In this document: piece after piece, positions 10,053-19,532 of the stretch
Position numbering within the stretch: position 1 is the stretch's first letter
How the letters are laid out: each line of letters begins with the position of its first letter
DNA from: an uncultured Pelagibacteraceae bacterium
Lineage (GTDB): Bacteria > Pseudomonadota > Alphaproteobacteria > Pelagibacterales > Pelagibacteraceae
Length of the DNA: 64,000 nucleotides
Direction: 5' to 3'
Assembly (NCBI GenBank): GCA_902519375.1
Contig: CABYJS010000001.1
Span: 1 to 64,000 of the forward strand
Position numbers and translations under genes: made by a program
Notes under the pieces: generated by a model
Told to the model about the DNA's origin: nothing
The model's input: the letters and a program-made list of their open reading frames with translations, nothing else
Database searches by the model: none

Positions 10053-10942
10053 TTCTCTATCCAATCACTAAACATAGATATATTATCTTTTACGTATTGT
10101 GGCAAAAGACTCAAATCTAGTTTTGTTAGTTTATTGCCATCATCAAATTTATTAAGTCTTGAATCAACTTTTAAATTATATATTGCTTTTTTTTCTTCTA
10201 TTAATTTAGAAATTTTATCTTTATCTATTGGATTCATTTCATATTCAGCATGATGTAAATACGATTTTAATTTTCTTTCTATTCCTTCAGGATTTTTGAT
10301 ATATGAAAAATGCCAACCGCCATTCTCAAAAATATTTATATTAGAATATTTTGTTTTAGAAAAAAAAGTATCTAATCTCCACCAAGGATAGTTTCTATCT
10401 TTTATATTTCTTAACCACTGAGGAGATCTTAATGCACTTTTTTTACATGCTTTAGAGCCAATCCAAGGGAACTCTGCTAAATAAAGGTTAAGTTTGTAAT
10501 AAATCATTATTTGTTTGAAAAAGACTATTTTATTTTCACATTCCTTCAAATTATTCATTTCTAGGTTTGGTATCTCATCAAGATCAGAGATAATGATCCA
10601 ATCCTCATCAGTTGCTTCGATTAAGCCATTGATTAAAAAGTTTCTTTGGTAGTTTTCTCTTTTCAGAGCATTCATTATTTTTTTGCCAGCTATTTTATTT
10701 AAGGTATCAGTATCTTTAATTGAAAAAAAATCTTTTTCTTGGTGATCGATTAACAGGTAAGTAATTTTATCCTCAAATTTCTTAAATTTTTTTATATCAA
10801 ATTGAGGTTTTCGTTTTTCACCATTATGACTATATACTGACTCAACAATTACAAATTGATCAACAAATTTATTTAGATAATTTAATCTTACATCAAGGAT
10901 TAAATCTTCATCAAAATACATAAAACAGTCAAATATTTTCAT
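10049..10942 (-). CDS. Glycosyltransferase family 17 (beta-1,4-N-acetylglucosaminyltransferase-like)
   Basis: KIFDCFMYFDEDLILDVRLNYL...FVIVESVYSHNGEKRKP; DEDWIIISDLDEIPN. Confidence 0.85.
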   Translation of the reverse strand: MKIFDCFMYFDEDLILDVRLNYLNKFVDQFVIVESVYSHNGEKRKPQFDIKKFKKFEDKITYLLIDHQEKDFFSIKDTDTLNKIAGKKIMNALKRENYQRNFLINGLIEATDEDWIIISDLDEIPNLEMNNLKECENKIVFFKQIMIYYKLNLYLAEFPWIGSKACKKSALRSPQWLRNIKDRNYPWWRLDTFFSKTKYSNINIFENGGWHFSYIKNPEGIERKLKSYLHHAEYEMNPIDKDKISKLIEEKKAIYNLKVDSRLNKFDDGNKLTKLDLSLLPQYVKDNISMFSDWIEK

Positions 10943-10990
10943 TATTACTTTTTAATCTTTTTAAATTTGTTTTATATGATAATAAAATTT

Positions 10991-11512
10991 ATGGCAGAAA
11001 AATTAATTATCACTTTTGAACAATATACTAAAATTGTTGAAAAACTGGCAGTTCAAATCTATGAAAATTACAACCCTACTGTTCTGGTGGGTATAATGAG
11101 AGGTGCTGCACCTATACTAGATATCCTCTCAAGAATTTTAAAACTCCCAATCGCTTACATTGTAATCCAAAGCTATTCAGGAAAAGGAATGGAAGATAAA
11201 CAGGGACAATTAATGTTTGCTCGAGAAATTAGTTCATTAGCGAACAACAAAGACTTTAATAAGGTTCTTTTAATTGATGATTTATCTGATACAGGTTTAA
11301 CACTTAATAAAAGTATAGAGTGGTTGAAAAATTATGGTCCTACAAAAAGTTATATTAAAGAAGTAAAAACAGCTTGTCTTTGGAAAAAAAAATCTTCAAA
11401 ATTTGAACCTGATTTTTGTCCGATTAAGCTAGATTCAGACCCTTGGATTGTCCAACCTACAGAGCATTATGAGGAACTTTCAATTGAAGAGATTATTAAT
11501 AAAAATAAATAG
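10991..11512 (+). CDS. Phosphoribosyltransferase (hypoxanthine/xanthine-type)
   Basis: PRPP motif VLLIDDLSDTGLT; start set at MAEKL rather than the upstream ATG (10967). Confidence 0.85.
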   Translation: MAEKLIITFEQYTKIVEKLAVQIYENYNPTVLVGIMRGAAPILDILSRILKLPIAYIVIQSYSGKGMEDKQGQLMFAREISSLANNKDFNKVLLIDDLSDTGLTLNKSIEWLKNYGPTKSYIKEVKTACLWKKKSSKFEPDFCPIKLDSDPWIVQPTEHYEELSIEEIINKNK

Positions 11513-11535
11513 GGCTAGTTTAACCAGCCCTATTT
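11507..11535. terminator. Bidirectional hairpin terminator between convergent genes
   Basis: AAATAGGGCT ... AGCCCTATTT perfect 10-nt arms, T-rich on both sides. Confidence 0.85.
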
Positions 11536-11546
11536 AATATTTTATT

Positions 11547-12857
11547 TTAAGCTACAGCAAAGCTTACAACGCTTAGTATTGCGATTACCCATATCGCTGG
11601 AGAAGTACTTGAAAACTTTCCAGTAAATATTTTTATTAAAGCATATGACACAAATGCCAGAGCAATACCATTGCTGATACTATAAGTTAACGGCATCGAG
11701 ATCATTGCAAGTATAGCAGGCGCTGACTCAGAAATATCATTCCATTCTATATCTGTTATATTTCTTATAAATAAAACAGATACAAAAAGTAAAGCTGCAC
11801 CGTCGATCTGTTTGGGTAAACTGGTTGCCAAAGGAGCAAAAAATATACACGCCAAGAACAATAGACCAATAACTAATGAAGTCATTCCAGTTTTTCCTCC
11901 AGCTTTAACACCAGCTCCCGACTCTACATAACTTGTAACTGTTGTTGTTCCCATCATTGCCCCAGCAACAGTACCTACACTGTCAGATAACATTGCTTTA
12001 TTAATATCCTGAACTTTTCCATCCTTTCCAATCTTACCAGCAACGTTTGCAACTGAAGTTAAAGTTCCTGCAGTATCAAAGAAATCAATAAATAATAATG
12101 TAAATATTACTGTAGACATACCAGCGGTCATTGCAGCTGAAAGATCAAAATCAAAAAGATATGTCATTGGTGGAGGTGAACTTGCGATACCATTAAATTT
12201 TGCTAGTCCTGTCACCCAAGCAATAATACTGAAGACCAAAATACCAATAATAATATTGCCTTTGACATTCATTTTTTCTAAAACAATTATTGCTATAAAC
12301 GTTGCGCACCCTAATAAAACAAGTGGATCACCTAAGTTACCTAATTGTACAAGGGTTACTGGATTATCTACTACAACCTCCATTATTTGAAGACCAATAA
12401 TTGCTAAAAATAAACCTATACCTGCTCCAATTCCTAACTTTAAACTTTTTGGAATTGAGTTGATTAACCAAGCTCTGATAGGTGTCAGAGATATAATCAA
12501 GAATAATACCCCGGCTACTAGCACTGCACCTAAAGCTTCTTGCGGTGTATATCCCATTCCAGCACACACTCCAAATGCCACAAAGGCATTTATTCCCATA
12601 CCTGGGGCTAGTCCTATTGGCCAAGTTTTTCCGTAAAAAGCCATTATAAAGCAAGCAAGCGCTGTTGCTAAAATCGTTGCTGTATATACTGCGCCGAAAT
12701 CAAAGAAACCTTTTTCAGGTCCAGCAAATTCCCCTGATAATATAAATGGATTTAAAAACATTATGTAAGCCATCGTAAGAAATGTAGTTGTTCCTGCTAT
12801 GACCTCAGTTTTAAAATCTGTATTATGTTTTTTATAATTAAAATAATTTTCAAGCAT
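11547..12857 (-). CDS. NCS2 family purine permease (AzgA-like)
   Basis: Pattern GTTTFLTMAYIMFLNP, GMGINAFVAFG, TSYVESGAGVKAGGKTG. Start moved from 12878 to 12857 since AGGAGGAAAAATG places a Shine-Dalgarno just upstream. Confidence 0.93.
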   Translation of the reverse strand: MLENYFNYKKHNTDFKTEVIAGTTTFLTMAYIMFLNPFILSGEFAGPEKGFFDFGAVYTATILATALACFIMAFYGKTWPIGLAPGMGINAFVAFGVCAGMGYTPQEALGAVLVAGVLFLIISLTPIRAWLINSIPKSLKLGIGAGIGLFLAIIGLQIMEVVVDNPVTLVQLGNLGDPLVLLGCATFIAIIVLEKMNVKGNIIIGILVFSIIAWVTGLAKFNGIASSPPPMTYLFDFDLSAAMTAGMSTVIFTLLFIDFFDTAGTLTSVANVAGKIGKDGKVQDINKAMLSDSVGTVAGAMMGTTTVTSYVESGAGVKAGGKTGMTSLVIGLLFLACIFFAPLATSLPKQIDGAALLFVSVLFIRNITDIEWNDISESAPAILAMISMPLTYSISNGIALAFVSYALIKIFTGKFSSTSPAIWVIAILSVVSFAVA

Positions 12858-12983
12858 TTTTCCTCCTTTTAACGTCAAAATATTTGATTCTTATTTGAAT
12901 TACCTTTTAAAACTATTATTTATTCACATCTTTCAACCTAGAAGTTTATATTTATACTATAATTAGACTGTTATTATATTCTT

Positions 12984-13289
12984 ATGAGAAATATTAGGTC
13001 CATTCTAATAATTACTTTATTTTTTTCCTTTATTACAGGGTGTGAGACAATCAAAGAGAAAACGGATGCTATTGTAGAAAAGGAAAACCAAAAATTAGGT
13101 AAATTTATTGGTAAGTCCTTAAGCGATTTACAACTAGAATTGGGTAAGCCCAATGAAGATTTTAAAAATGAAAAGGGTAATTTAATACTAGTCTATAATA
13201 CTAAAAAGTATGGAATCCCATGTGAAAGAAGATTTGAAGTAAATTCAAATTCAGTAATTGTGGGTTTTGTGTCTAATGGTTGTTTTTAA
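12984..13289 (+). CDS. Small lipoprotein, uncharacterised
   Basis: Signal peptide with lipobox FITGCET; mostly conserved-looking SmpA-like C-terminal repeat pattern (GKSLSDLQLELGKP). Confidence 0.7.
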   Translation: MRNIRSILIITLFFSFITGCETIKEKTDAIVEKENQKLGKFIGKSLSDLQLELGKPNEDFKNEKGNLILVYNTKKYGIPCERRFEVNSNSVIVGFVSNGCF

Positions 13290-13293
13290 ATTT

Positions 13294-13320
13294 ACTTGCG
13301 GAGAAAAATTCTCCGCAAGT
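13294..13320. terminator. Bidirectional hairpin terminator between lipoprotein gene and hsp20
   Basis: ACTTGCGGAGA-AAAAT-TCTCCGCAAGT perfect inverted repeat between convergent stops. Confidence 0.85.
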
Positions 13321-13329
13321 AAGGTTAAT

Positions 13330-13776
13330 TTATCTTATTTCTATAAGTTTTCTCTTTTTATGCTCTGGAACAATTCTTTCACAAGATACTGTTAAAAGAC
13401 CATCTTTAAGTTCTGCACTATTTACTTTTACATCGTCAGCAATAGTGAATGACCTTGCGAACTGTCTTTGAGAAATACCTTTATGGATTATTTCTCCATC
13501 TGCATTATTGTCTTCAGATTTATTAACTTGTTTCGTTCTTACAGTTAATAAATTATCTTCAAACTCCACTTCAACATCTTTCTTATTAAAACCAGCTAAA
13601 GCAACTTCAATAGCGTAATTGTCTTTTCCTGTTTTTCTAATGTTGTATGGTGGGTAATTTGACTGTGTCGTCAAAGCACCATTTCCAAGCATATTTTCAA
13701 ATTGGTCAAACATATCGTCGAAACCAATCGAAAATGGTCTTAGAGAGTTAAATATAGATAGATCCTTACTTGTCAT
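13330..13776 (-). CDS. Small heat shock protein, Hsp20 (IbpA-like)
   Basis: FDDMFDQFENML, YPPYNIRKTGKDNYAIEVALAGF, GISQRQFARSFTIADDVKV; SD GGAGGATATTATG. Confidence 0.95.
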   Translation of the reverse strand: MTSKDLSIFNSLRPFSIGFDDMFDQFENMLGNGALTTQSNYPPYNIRKTGKDNYAIEVALAGFNKKDVEVEFEDNLLTVRTKQVNKSEDNNADGEIIHKGISQRQFARSFTIADDVKVNSAELKDGLLTVSCERIVPEHKKRKLIEIR

Positions 13777-13873
13777 AATATCCTCCTTTGTTAAGCAAGT
13801 TTATATTTTTTGTAAGTCCCATTAGGCGACGTACATTTGTTATTTAATAATCAATTTAATATTTTCAAGATTA

Positions 13874-15952
13874 CTAATTATTTTTTTTTGATATTTTTAA
13901 CGCAAATGAATAATCAAGAGCAATTTCCTCTATAGCACCATCTCTTCCAGATTTTCCACCATGACCAGCGTTCATTTCAGTTTTTAGAAGTAAAAGATTT
14001 TCATCTGTTTTGTAGTCTCTTAGTTTAGCTGTAAACTTCGCTGGCTCATCAAATAGAACTCGATTATCACTTAAACTTGTTGTTATTAACATATGAGGAT
14101 AATCCATTTTTTTTATGTTATTATAAGGGGCGTAGGAAAATATATAATCAAAATGACTTTTGTTGTCTTTAGCATTACCAAATTCATCAAATTCTCCAAC
14201 AGTTAGAGGTAAAGAATGATCAAGATTAGTTGTTAATGAGTCAACAAATGGAACTGCCATTATAATTCCTAAAAATAAGTCTGGAACTTTATTTACTACA
14301 GCTCCCATTAAAAGTCCTCCAGCAGAACCACCCATACCAATTATTTTGCCTTTAGATGAATAATTATTATCAATTAAATATTTAGCAGCGTAAATATAAT
14401 CCTCAAAAGTATTCTTTTTATTAGTAAGCTTACCTTCTTTCCACCACTTCATACCTTTTTCCATTCCACCTCTTATATGTGCAGTTGCCCAAATTATATC
14501 TCTATCTATAAGACTTAAACGTGTTGAAGAAAATCCAGGACTCATTGAATTACCATAAGAACCATAACCATACAAAAGTAAATTTGCAGAGCCATCAACT
14601 TTTGTTTTTTTGTGCCTTGTAATTGTTAAAGGAACAATTCTTCCATCGTGAGATTTATAGTCAACTCTTTCTACGATATAGTCATCAGGGTTATGCCCAG
14701 ACGGTATTTCTTGTTCTTTAACTAATTTTTTAGATTTGTTTGAAAGGTTATATCGATAAACCCTTGAAGGAGTCTTAGGTGATGAATAACCTACATAAAT
14801 TTCATCAGTATTCTTATCTTTTTGTCTCAGTGATATATTTGGGACGCTAACAGTCTCATCTGTGAAAACTAATTCTTCTTCTATGTTTTGAGAAATATTT
14901 CTTACGAATAATTTGTCTAAAGCATTTGAGGTTTCAGAACGAATTATCCAGTTATTCAAGAAAATACATCCTCCAATCAATACCTCATCTTTTGCTGCAA
15001 CAAAGGGTTGCCAGTCTTGATTTTCTAAACTACTTGAAATATCAATCTTAAAATCTTCTGCATTTTTATTTGTGTGATTATAAAATTTCTTATCCCATGA
15101 ATTGATAGAATATAAAATGCCTCTTTCTCTTTTAATTACTAATTTAGGACTTGGCTTTTCCTCATTTACTTCAAAATAATACTGCTCTGACGTATTGTGA
15201 TCAGAAGTTGAAATAAAATAATATTTTTCATCTGAACTTAAGCTTATACTTACTGTGAAAGCTTCACTTTTTTCCTCAAAAATTAATTCATCTTCATCAT
15301 TAAAATTTCCAATTTTATGTCTAAAAATTTTTCTAGCTCTGTGGTTCTCATCTAATTTTGAATAAAAAATGTATTTATCGTCTAAACTAAAAGTTATACT
15401 CCCTGATGTATCTGCTATTTTTTTCGTAATAAACTCTTTAGTAATTATGTCTCTGATAAAAATTGTATAATATTCAGAACCTTTAGTGTCTAAAGAGTAT
15501 GCGAGGTATTTATCATTGTGACTAACCTCAAGATCACCCACACCAAAATATTCAACATTCAATTTTTCCTTTTCTTTGTCCCCATTCCAAATTTCTTCTA
15601 CTAAATTTGTATTAATTTTTTTTCTTAATTTAATTGAATAATTTCCCTTAGCTGTAGTTTTGGTCCAATATTCGTAAGTATGATCTATATAAGGTAAAGA
15701 CTCATCATCAAGTTTTATTCGTCCCTTAATTTCGTTGAATAATTTTTTTTGTAGATTTTTTGTATCTTTTAAATGAAATTCTGCAAAAGAATTTTCTTGT
15801 TCAAGATATTCTCTCACTTCTGGGTTTAACTTATTTTTATCTTTTAAAACCTCAAGAATATCTTTTTGGTGTATCCAGCTATAATTATCCTCCCATGTTA
15901 CATTGTGACAAGATTTAATTTCTGATTTTTTTCTAAGTTGTGGTACTTTCAT
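13874..15952 (-). CDS. ptrB: Prolyl oligopeptidase family serine peptidase (oligopeptidase B-like)
   Basis: GGSAGGLLMGAV catalytic serine motif, HIRGGMEKGMKWW, NAGHGGKSGR. Confidence 0.93.
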   Translation of the reverse strand: MKVPQLRKKSEIKSCHNVTWEDNYSWIHQKDILEVLKDKNKLNPEVREYLEQENSFAEFHLKDTKNLQKKLFNEIKGRIKLDDESLPYIDHTYEYWTKTTAKGNYSIKLRKKINTNLVEEIWNGDKEKEKLNVEYFGVGDLEVSHNDKYLAYSLDTKGSEYYTIFIRDIITKEFITKKIADTSGSITFSLDDKYIFYSKLDENHRARKIFRHKIGNFNDEDELIFEEKSEAFTVSISLSSDEKYYFISTSDHNTSEQYYFEVNEEKPSPKLVIKRERGILYSINSWDKKFYNHTNKNAEDFKIDISSSLENQDWQPFVAAKDEVLIGGCIFLNNWIIRSETSNALDKLFVRNISQNIEEELVFTDETVSVPNISLRQKDKNTDEIYVGYSSPKTPSRVYRYNLSNKSKKLVKEQEIPSGHNPDDYIVERVDYKSHDGRIVPLTITRHKKTKVDGSANLLLYGYGSYGNSMSPGFSSTRLSLIDRDIIWATAHIRGGMEKGMKWWKEGKLTNKKNTFEDYIYAAKYLIDNNYSSKGKIIGMGGSAGGLLMGAVVNKVPDLFLGIIMAVPFVDSLTTNLDHSLPLTVGEFDEFGNAKDNKSHFDYIFSYAPYNNIKKMDYPHMLITTSLSDNRVLFDEPAKFTAKLRDYKTDENLLLLKTEMNAGHGGKSGRDGAIEEIALDYSFALKISKKNN

Positions 15953-16471
15953 TTTATAGAGAAATTTATGAATATAATAATTTATACAGTAGTTATATTG
16001 ATTGTCCTTTATTTTCTACTAAAATTTATAACGAATATTTCATCTAAAAAGATATCAAAAGGTCTCAGATTTATAATTATTTTAGGATTAATTATTTTAG
16101 CAATTTTATTTGCTGTGGGAGGTAGATTTTTATTAACTTTACCGCTTACGCTTGCAAGTTTAGCATTGCTTAAATTAAAAGGGTTATCAATTTTTCAATT
16201 AATATCTCTTTTTAGGTTAATTCAGACATTAAGAAGAAGTGGTAGATTTTCATTTAATAAACCCCAAAGCAATAACATTTCTACTTTATCAGTCTCAGAG
16301 TCGTATAAAATTTTAAATTTAAATGAAAAAAAAAAATTAACCAAGGAAGATATAAATAAAGCATATTTAAAAATTCAAAAGAAAATACATCCTGATATAT
16401 CTCCTGAAACTTCAAGACTCTCATCAATTGTAAATGAAGCAAGAGATATATTGTTAAATGAAATTAAATAA
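15938..16471 (+). CDS. Membrane protein with C-terminal J-domain-like region (DnaJ/Tim14-like)
   Basis: N-terminal TM segments then ESYKILNLNEKKKLTKEDINKAYLKIQKKIHPDISPE (HPD motif). Likely start is MNIIIYT at 15968, with an upstream in-frame ATG. Confidence 0.8.
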   Translation: MWYFHFIEKFMNIIIYTVVILIVLYFLLKFITNISSKKISKGLRFIIILGLIILAILFAVGGRFLLTLPLTLASLALLKLKGLSIFQLISLFRLIQTLRRSGRFSFNKPQSNNISTLSVSESYKILNLNEKKKLTKEDINKAYLKIQKKIHPDISPETSRLSSIVNEARDILLNEIK

Positions 16472-17390
16472 ACTCTTTTACTTTATTATATACCATATCA
16501 ATTGAAATAGTGTTGGGATCAAGTCTGGAGTTGTGAGAAACATTATTAATATCAACACCTGGTGGGACTATTCTATTTTGATTAATACTGTAGTCCGAGT
16601 AAGCTCTTGGTGTATCAAGCAAAATTATAAAACATGGTTTTCCCATTTGACAAGATATGTGGTGTCCAAATGAGTCATTTCCAATATAAATATCACTTAA
16701 AGCAATATAGTTCTTAACATCTGAGATTTTTTTATTACAAAGTGACTCACAATTTTCTTTCCCAATTTCGTCAATTATTTTTTGGGCATCCTCTTTTTCA
16801 TCTGGACCACAAAGTAAATAAAAAAAAACTTTATTAAAATTATTAATTTTCTTTATAAGCGATATATAGTTTTTGTATCCCCATTTAGTAGTCGGACCTG
16901 ACGAACCAATTCCAAGAACAATTTTTTTTAAATTATCTTTTTTTAATTCTTTGACCTTTTTATTATTTATAAATATTTTAGTTTCTGTAGGACATTCTTT
17001 AATATCTAAAACTTTCTCAGTAAAAGTTTTTGCAGTTTTAACTAAATGTAAATTTCGTTTTTTAAATAATGGATAATGATATATGTTCTCTATACCTGCA
17101 ATTTTGCTAGATAAAAAGTATCTAAAACTTGGGTAAAAGATAAAAAAATTTTTTAATTTAAGAGTTTTAAAAAATTTTGATAATTTTAGGACGTCTTTAA
17201 ATTTTTTATGAAATTCATCTAAATAAATTACTCCATCAAAATTTGGATCATCACTGAGTACCTGATTCAATTTAGGGTTTAATGTAATCAAAGTAACTGG
17301 ACCAAATTTTTTTGCTATTTCGTGACAATAACTTAAGTGTAACAAATTTGCACCTAAGCCTTTATAGCTCAAGAAAATTCCTGTTTTCAT
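16464..17390 (-). CDS. Glycosyltransferase family 9 (heptosyltransferase-like)
   Basis: GIGSSGPTTKWGYKNYISLIKKI and IGNDSFGHHISCQMGKPCFIIL. Confidence 0.85.
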   Translation of the reverse strand: MKTGIFLSYKGLGANLLHLSYCHEIAKKFGPVTLITLNPKLNQVLSDDPNFDGVIYLDEFHKKFKDVLKLSKFFKTLKLKNFFIFYPSFRYFLSSKIAGIENIYHYPLFKKRNLHLVKTAKTFTEKVLDIKECPTETKIFINNKKVKELKKDNLKKIVLGIGSSGPTTKWGYKNYISLIKKINNFNKVFFYLLCGPDEKEDAQKIIDEIGKENCESLCNKKISDVKNYIALSDIYIGNDSFGHHISCQMGKPCFIILLDTPRAYSDYSINQNRIVPPGVDINNVSHNSRLDPNTISIDMVYNKVKEFI

Positions 17391-17429
17391 ATAAATAATT
17401 TTTCTATTATACTTATTTAAAAAAAATTT

Positions 17430-18314
17430 ATGTCAAAAATTAAAGGTATATATGCTGCGGGTCTATCGATCTTAAACCCAGATTTAAGTCTAAATATTGA
17501 AAAAACGATATCTCACTCAGAGAAAATTATTGATCAAGGCTGCCACGGGATTGCAATTTTTGGAAGCACAGGCCAAGCACAACTTATTTCAGTGACTGAA
17601 AAGATTACTTTTTTGAACAAGCTATCTACAAGCAAATATAAAGAAAAATATATAATAGGCACTGGTTTAAATTCTCTAGGGGAAACCATAAACTTGATGA
17701 AGGTAGCAATGTCATTAAATTTTAAAAAATTTTTAATTATGCCTCCTGCTTATTATAAATACGAGGATGATGAAGTAATACAATTTTACACCAGAATAGT
17801 AGAAGCAGTTCCAGAGTCTGAAATTATTCTTTATAATTTTGAAAAACTTTGTGGTTACAAATTTAGTATTAATTGTATTAAAGAGCTTGTGAAAAGATTT
17901 CCAAATCAAATAATAGGCGTTAAGGATAGTTCTTACAATTTATTTGAAGATCTGAAGATAGAAAATTTTTCAATCTTACCAGGTTCAGAATTAAAGTTAC
18001 TTAAAGGTTTAGAATTAGGCTGTTCAGGAATTATTACTGCTACTTGCAATGTAACTGCTCAACTATCCAGAAAAGTTTATGATGATTTTTTTTCAAATAA
18101 GCAACAGTCATATAATAAAAAATTGTGTGATGTCAGAAGTGTTTTTGATCAATTTAATTTAATATCTGGATTACATACTTTTTGTTCACAAGGTGATCAA
18201 ATTTACAGAAATTTGTTACCTCCTTTAAGATTATTAAATTATGAAGAAGAAAAAAAATTAATGGAAGATTTAAAAAATCTTAATTTTAAAACAAATTCAT
18301 CTATGGCGGCTTAA
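17430..18314 (+). CDS. Dihydrodipicolinate synthase/N-acetylneuraminate lyase family protein
   Basis: GIAIFGSTGQAQLIS (DHDPS-like), MPPAYYKY, GVKDSSYN. Confidence 0.88.
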   Translation: MSKIKGIYAAGLSILNPDLSLNIEKTISHSEKIIDQGCHGIAIFGSTGQAQLISVTEKITFLNKLSTSKYKEKYIIGTGLNSLGETINLMKVAMSLNFKKFLIMPPAYYKYEDDEVIQFYTRIVEAVPESEIILYNFEKLCGYKFSINCIKELVKRFPNQIIGVKDSSYNLFEDLKIENFSILPGSELKLLKGLELGCSGIITATCNVTAQLSRKVYDDFFSNKQQSYNKKLCDVRSVFDQFNLISGLHTFCSQGDQIYRNLLPPLRLLNYEEEKKLMEDLKNLNFKTNSSMAA

Positions 18315-18315
18315 A

Positions 18316-19503
18316 GTGCAATTAGCAAGTTTTTTAAACAAAGTCTTTAAAAAAGGTGGTTTTATCTTAACAGATGCAAATTCAAAAGATTATATTATAG
18401 GCGAGCCATCCAATAATCCTCTTAGAATAAAAATTTTAAATAAAAAACTACATTATAAATTATTACTTCATCCAGACTTATATTTTGGGGAGGCGTACAC
18501 AGATGGTGAAATAATTATAGAAAATGGCTCTCTTACTGATTTTTTAAATTTAGCACTAATGAATTTTGGTAGGAGTGAATTGAATTTCTTTAGTTATTTA
18601 CTTAATAGATTGAGAGGTTCTTATAGATATCTGACAAATTTTAATTTTATTAAAAAATCTAAAATGAATGTATCTCACCATTATGACATATCAGATGATC
18701 TATATGATTTATTTTTAGATCCCAAAAAACAATATTCCTGCGCTTATTTTAAAAATGAAAACGACACTTTAGAAACTGCACAAAATAATAAGATTCAACA
18801 CATTATAAAAAAACTAAACATTCAATCTGATCAAAAAGTTTTGGATATAGGTTGTGGCTGGGGTTCACTAGCAATAGACATAGCTAAAAGTGCAAAATGT
18901 GAAGTTACAGGGATTACACTGTCAAAAAATCAACTTGAATACTGCAATAAAATTGCAAAAGAGATGAATTTAGAAAATCAAGTCAAATTCAAACTTGTAG
19001 ATTATAGAGAACTTAAAGATAAATTTGATAGAATTGTAAGTGTTGGAATGTTTGAGCATGTTGGAAGAAAATTTTATAAAAAATTTTTTAAACAGATAGA
19101 ACATTTATTAAATGATGATGGTATTTCATTAATACACACTATAGGATCTGTTAATCCTCCTAGAGATCCCCATCCATGGATAACTAAGTATATATTTCCA
19201 GGAGGTTACACTCCAAGCTTAAGTGAAGTTACAACTCCAATAGAAAAAGCAGGTTTAATTGTTACCGATATTGAGGTTTTAAGACTTCACTATTCACATA
19301 CCTTGAGACATTGGAAAGAAAACTGTATTAAAAATAAACAAAAAATCATCAAAATGTTTGATGAAAAATTTTTTAGAATGTGGGAATTTTATCTTGCAGG
19401 ATGTGAAATGGCATTCAAGTGGGGTGATCAAGTTGTATATCAATTTCAACTTACAAAAAATTATACCTCTACACCTGTGACTAGAGACTATATTTATCAT
19501 TAA
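18316..19503 (+). CDS. Cyclopropane-fatty-acyl-phospholipid synthase family
   Basis: SHHYDISDDLYDLFLDPKKQYSCAYF, VLDIGCGWGSLAI, SVGMFEHVG; GTG start. Confidence 0.93.
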   Translation: MQLASFLNKVFKKGGFILTDANSKDYIIGEPSNNPLRIKILNKKLHYKLLLHPDLYFGEAYTDGEIIIENGSLTDFLNLALMNFGRSELNFFSYLLNRLRGSYRYLTNFNFIKKSKMNVSHHYDISDDLYDLFLDPKKQYSCAYFKNENDTLETAQNNKIQHIIKKLNIQSDQKVLDIGCGWGSLAIDIAKSAKCEVTGITLSKNQLEYCNKIAKEMNLENQVKFKLVDYRELKDKFDRIVSVGMFEHVGRKFYKKFFKQIEHLLNDDGISLIHTIGSVNPPRDPHPWITKYIFPGGYTPSLSEVTTPIEKAGLIVTDIEVLRLHYSHTLRHWKENCIKNKQKIIKMFDEKFFRMWEFYLAGCEMAFKWGDQVVYQFQLTKNYTSTPVTRDYIYH

Positions 19504-19532
19504 ATAATTGGTAGAATTAAATTCTCTTAAAA

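Noticed and set aside
12364-12654. 96-aa minus-strand ORF
   Set aside because: Alternative frame of the purine permease gene; no domain.
12858-12983. Purine riboswitch upstream of the NCS2 permease
   Set aside because: I could not find the conserved three-way junction sequences; left as a search to run rather than a call.
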